A stretch of DNA of 64,000 nucleotides from Luteibacter yeojuensis (lineage in GTDB: Bacteria; Pseudomonadota; Gammaproteobacteria; Xanthomonadales; Rhodanobacteraceae), in the NCBI RefSeq assembly GCF_000964085.1, contig NZ_JZRB01000014.1, positions 62,001-126,000 of the forward strand, written 5' to 3'. The position numbers were made by a program, and so were the translations under genes. Shown in pieces: positions 62,041 to 64,000 of the stretch (within the stretch, counting starts at the first letter, position 1; every line of letters begins with the position of its first letter). The notes beneath the pieces were generated by a model. That model saw only the letters and a program-made list of their open reading frames with translations. It searched no databases and had not been told where the DNA came from.

Positions 62041-62523
62041 ATGCAAGCGACCCTCGACCGCACCGACCTGCGCATCCTGGCCACCCTCCAGGCCAACGGC
62101 CGCATTAGCAACGCCGAACTGGCGGCCGAGGTGAACCTCTCGCCCTCGGCCTGCCTGCGCCGGGTGCAGAAGCTCGAGGCGGACGGGGTCCTCGCCGGGT
62201 ACGGCGCCCGGCTGGAACCGCGGGCCATCGGCCTGGGCCTGCAGGCCTTCGTCCGCGTGCAGCTTTCCCGCCACGAGAGCGACGCGGTGGCCCAGTTCTC
62301 GGCCACCGTGGCCGACTGGGACGAGGTGGTGGCCTGCCACGCCCTCACCGGCGACATGGATTACCTGCTCCAGGTGTACGTGGCCGACCTCGACGGCTTC
62401 TCGGCCTTCCTCCTCGACCGGCTGTTGAACGCCGCCGGCGTGGCCGACGTCAACACCAGCTTCGTCCTCCGGACGGTCAAGGCCAGCACCGCCCTGCCGC
62501 TGGGTAATGCCCGCCCCGCCTAG
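62041..62523 (+). CDS. Lrp/AsnC-family regulator (PhhR-like position)
   Basis: A 160-residue Lrp/AsnC regulator: helix-turn-helix at residues 8-50 (TDLRILATLQANGRISNAEL, then NLSPSACLRRVQKL) and a RAM domain at 70-145 (VVACHALTGDMDYLLQVYVADL split over the ligand site). It is divergent from phhA and probably controls it in response to aromatic amino acids, as its Xanthomonas-type neighbours suggest. A TTG 8 codons upstream is a weaker start. Confidence 0.9.
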   Translation: MQATLDRTDLRILATLQANGRISNAELAAEVNLSPSACLRRVQKLEADGVLAGYGARLEPRAIGLGLQAFVRVQLSRHESDAVAQFSATVADWDEVVACHALTGDMDYLLQVYVADLDGFSAFLLDRLLNAAGVADVNTSFVLRTVKASTALPLGNARPA

Positions 62524-62549
62524 CGCCATGTACCGACTGTGACTGTGAC

Positions 62550-62615
62550 TGTGGGAGCGCGCTCGCGCGCGATGGACTTGCCGGCACCGCTATCGCGCGC
62601 AAGCGCGCTCCCACA
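62550..62615. repeat. REP-type hairpin (unit 8)
   Basis: TGTGGGAGCGCGCTCGCGCG (to 62573) pairs with 62592-62615 with one mismatch, around 18 bases. It lies between the Lrp regulator and the acyltransferase gene. Confidence 0.88.
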
Positions 62616-62719
62616 GGGATCCACAGGGAAAAGCCAGCCGATCCAACATCGCGCAATTTAAGGGGAAATTAAGATTCCCCTAGCGGCAGGATCGTCCCAT
62701 CGTTAATCTTGTGCGCTCC

Positions 62720-63520
62720 ATGGAAGCCGCCACCGCCAACGCCACCCCGCGCGACCGCATGCGCCCGCTGCGCTACATGTGGCGCGTGCCCCTGCTGCTC
62801 GCGAACATCGTGTTCGCGATCGTCATCTGCGCCTTCATCCTCAGCTGGGCCGGCGGCACCATGAAGAACGGCCGCGAGCCGTTCGCCCACCGCGCCATCC
62901 GCCTGTGGTCGAACCTGCAGTTGAGGATCTTCGGCTTCACGGTGCGCGCCTATGGCAAAGCCCTGCACGATCCGGTGCTGTTCGTCGCCAACCACACCTC
63001 GTGGCTCGACATCGTGCTGCTGCACTCCCAGCGCGCCGCCTGCTTCGTGGCCAAGGCCGAAATCGCCCGCTGGCCACTCGTCGGCTGGATGGCCGCCCGC
63101 GGCGGCACCATCTTCCACCGCCGCGGCAGCAACCATTCGCTGGCGTCGGTCATGGCCGTGATGGTCGAGCGCCTGAAGGAAGGCCGCGCCGTGGCCGTGT
63201 TCCCCGAGGGCGGCACCGGCTACAACGGCGTGCTTCGCGTGTTCCATGCCCGCATCTTCCAGGCCGCGCTCGATGCCGAGGTGCCGGTGCAGCCGGTGGC
63301 CCTGCGCTTCGCGCGCAACGGTCGCCGCGATATCGACGCCGGCTTCCGCGAGAACGAGAGCTTCATGGGCAACCTCCTGCGCCTGCTGGGTAATCCCCCG
63401 CTGGACGTGGAAGTGCACTTCCTCGAACCCGTCAACGTGTCGGCCGATGGCCGCCGGCGCATGGCCGAGACGGCCCGCGAGCGCATCGCCCTCGCGCTGG
63501 ATACCGACACGCCGGCATGA
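62720..63520 (+). CDS. Lysophospholipid acyltransferase (PlsC-like)
   Basis: A 266-residue inner-membrane acyltransferase of the PlsC/LPLAT family. N-terminal TM helix (24-42), HX4D motif NHTSWLD (91-97, His92 and Asp97), FPEGG (161-165), and VPVQPVALRF. It acylates lysophosphatidic acid or a related lipid. A GTG three codons upstream (62711) is an alternative start. Its stop overlaps the following hydrolase ATG (ATGA), so the two are coupled. Confidence 0.88.
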   Translation: MEAATANATPRDRMRPLRYMWRVPLLLANIVFAIVICAFILSWAGGTMKNGREPFAHRAIRLWSNLQLRIFGFTVRAYGKALHDPVLFVANHTSWLDIVLLHSQRAACFVAKAEIARWPLVGWMAARGGTIFHRRGSNHSLASVMAVMVERLKEGRAVAVFPEGGTGYNGVLRVFHARIFQAALDAEVPVQPVALRFARNGRRDIDAGFRENESFMGNLLRLLGNPPLDVEVHFLEPVNVSADGRRRMAETARERIALALDTDTPA

Positions 63521-64000
63521 GCCTGCCAACGGGCGCCGACTTCAACCCGCCGTGGCCGCTGCGCAGCGGCCACATCCAGACCATGCTCTCGTCCAGCGGC
63601 ATCCGCCGCCGGCTGCTGCCGAAGCGGGCGCACAAGGTGCAGGAAGACGCGCGCGAAGTGCTGGTCGACGTCGGCCACGGCGACCGCCTGAGCGGGCGCT
63701 ACACCCCCCAGCAGGTGCTGCCCGAATCGCGCGGCCTGGCCATCCTGTTCCACGGCTGGGAAGGCAGCGTCGATTCCACTTACGTGCTGCAGACCGGCAG
63801 CCGGCTGCTCGAGGATGGCTGGGACATCTTCCGGCTCAATTTCCGCGACCATGGCGACAGCCACGGCCTGAACGAGGCGCTGTTCCATTCCTGCCGCATC
63901 GATGAAGTGGTGGTGGCACTGGGCCAGATCTGCCAGATGTTCCCGGCGAAGGCCGTGGGCGTGGCCGGCTTCTCGCTGGGCGGCAACTTCGCCCTCCGCG
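63517..64000 (+). CDS. YheT-like alpha/beta hydrolase, partial at window edge
   Basis: The first 161 residues of a YheT/EMB8-type alpha/beta hydrolase. Motifs: FNPPWPLRSGHIQTM (9-23), oxyanion LFHGWEGS, FRDHGDSHGLNE, and the nucleophile elbow GFSLGGN near the window end. Family members act on lipids or cholesterol-like esters. It overlaps the acyltransferase gene by ATGA. The catalytic Asp and His lie outside the window. Confidence 0.85.
   Translation, partial: MSLPTGADFNPPWPLRSGHIQTMLSSSGIRRRLLPKRAHKVQEDAREVLVDVGHGDRLSGRYTPQQVLPESRGLAILFHGWEGSVDSTYVLQTGSRLLEDGWDIFRLNFRDHGDSHGLNEALFHSCRIDEVVVALGQICQMFPAKAVGVAGFSLGGNFALR

Overview
The window is GC-rich (roughly two thirds G+C), densely coded DNA from a free-living gammaproteobacterium. 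The most likely home is the Xanthomonadales, in the Rhodanobacteraceae (Luteibacter/Dyella-like). The placement is an inference from codon usage, the gene families present and the palindromic REP units of the TGTAGGAGC/GTGGGAGC type. No rRNA, tRNA, CRISPR array, prophage or insertion sequence was seen, and no gene-free stretch exceeds 300 bases. About seventy protein genes are called.

Bases 1-16,400 are a run of small regulator-plus-enzyme units: ArsR with an SRPBCC protein, LysR with a zinc-free alcohol dehydrogenase-like protein, WYL regulator with a VOC protein, AraC with a short-chain dehydrogenase (SDR), LysR with an SDR, Lrp with a DUF2000 protein, and another LysR. Between them lie a class C beta-lactamase-like hydrolase, a PhzF protein, a kdsA gene and a Tat-exported sialate esterase-like protein. 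A RidA gene at 16,441 is broken by one missing base.

Bases 16,800-34,700 hold an unassigned DUF2167/membrane/small-protein operon, a MobA-like nucleotidyltransferase, a GAF-PAS-PAS-GGDEF protein, a lower-GC DUF3800 gene followed by a structured intergenic element, two GlxA-type regulators, an rcnR-dmeF nickel/cobalt efflux pair with a clear operator, DNA polymerase II, an AlkA-like glycosylase, two more SDRs, an AraC regulator, and an alpha/beta hydrolase facing a CGNR regulator.

Bases 34,700-64,000 carry all eight REP-type inverted repeats. Genes here include two TonB-dependent siderophore receptors; the second lies beside a DUF3649-PepSY-DUF3325 operon and an IroE-like esterase, which together look like uptake and release of siderophore iron. 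There are also a Tat-exported berberine-bridge-type oxidase, a nitronate monooxygenase with an esterase, two envelope glycosyl/glycerophosphate transferases, a GH43 and a GH19 glycosidase, fbp with a patatin lipoprotein, a DUF885 peptidase, a Xre-RES toxin-antitoxin pair, phhA with a divergent Lrp regulator, and an acyltransferase with a YheT-like hydrolase cut by the window edge. The gap at 60,439-60,696 holds a strongly folded, terminator-ended candidate small RNA.
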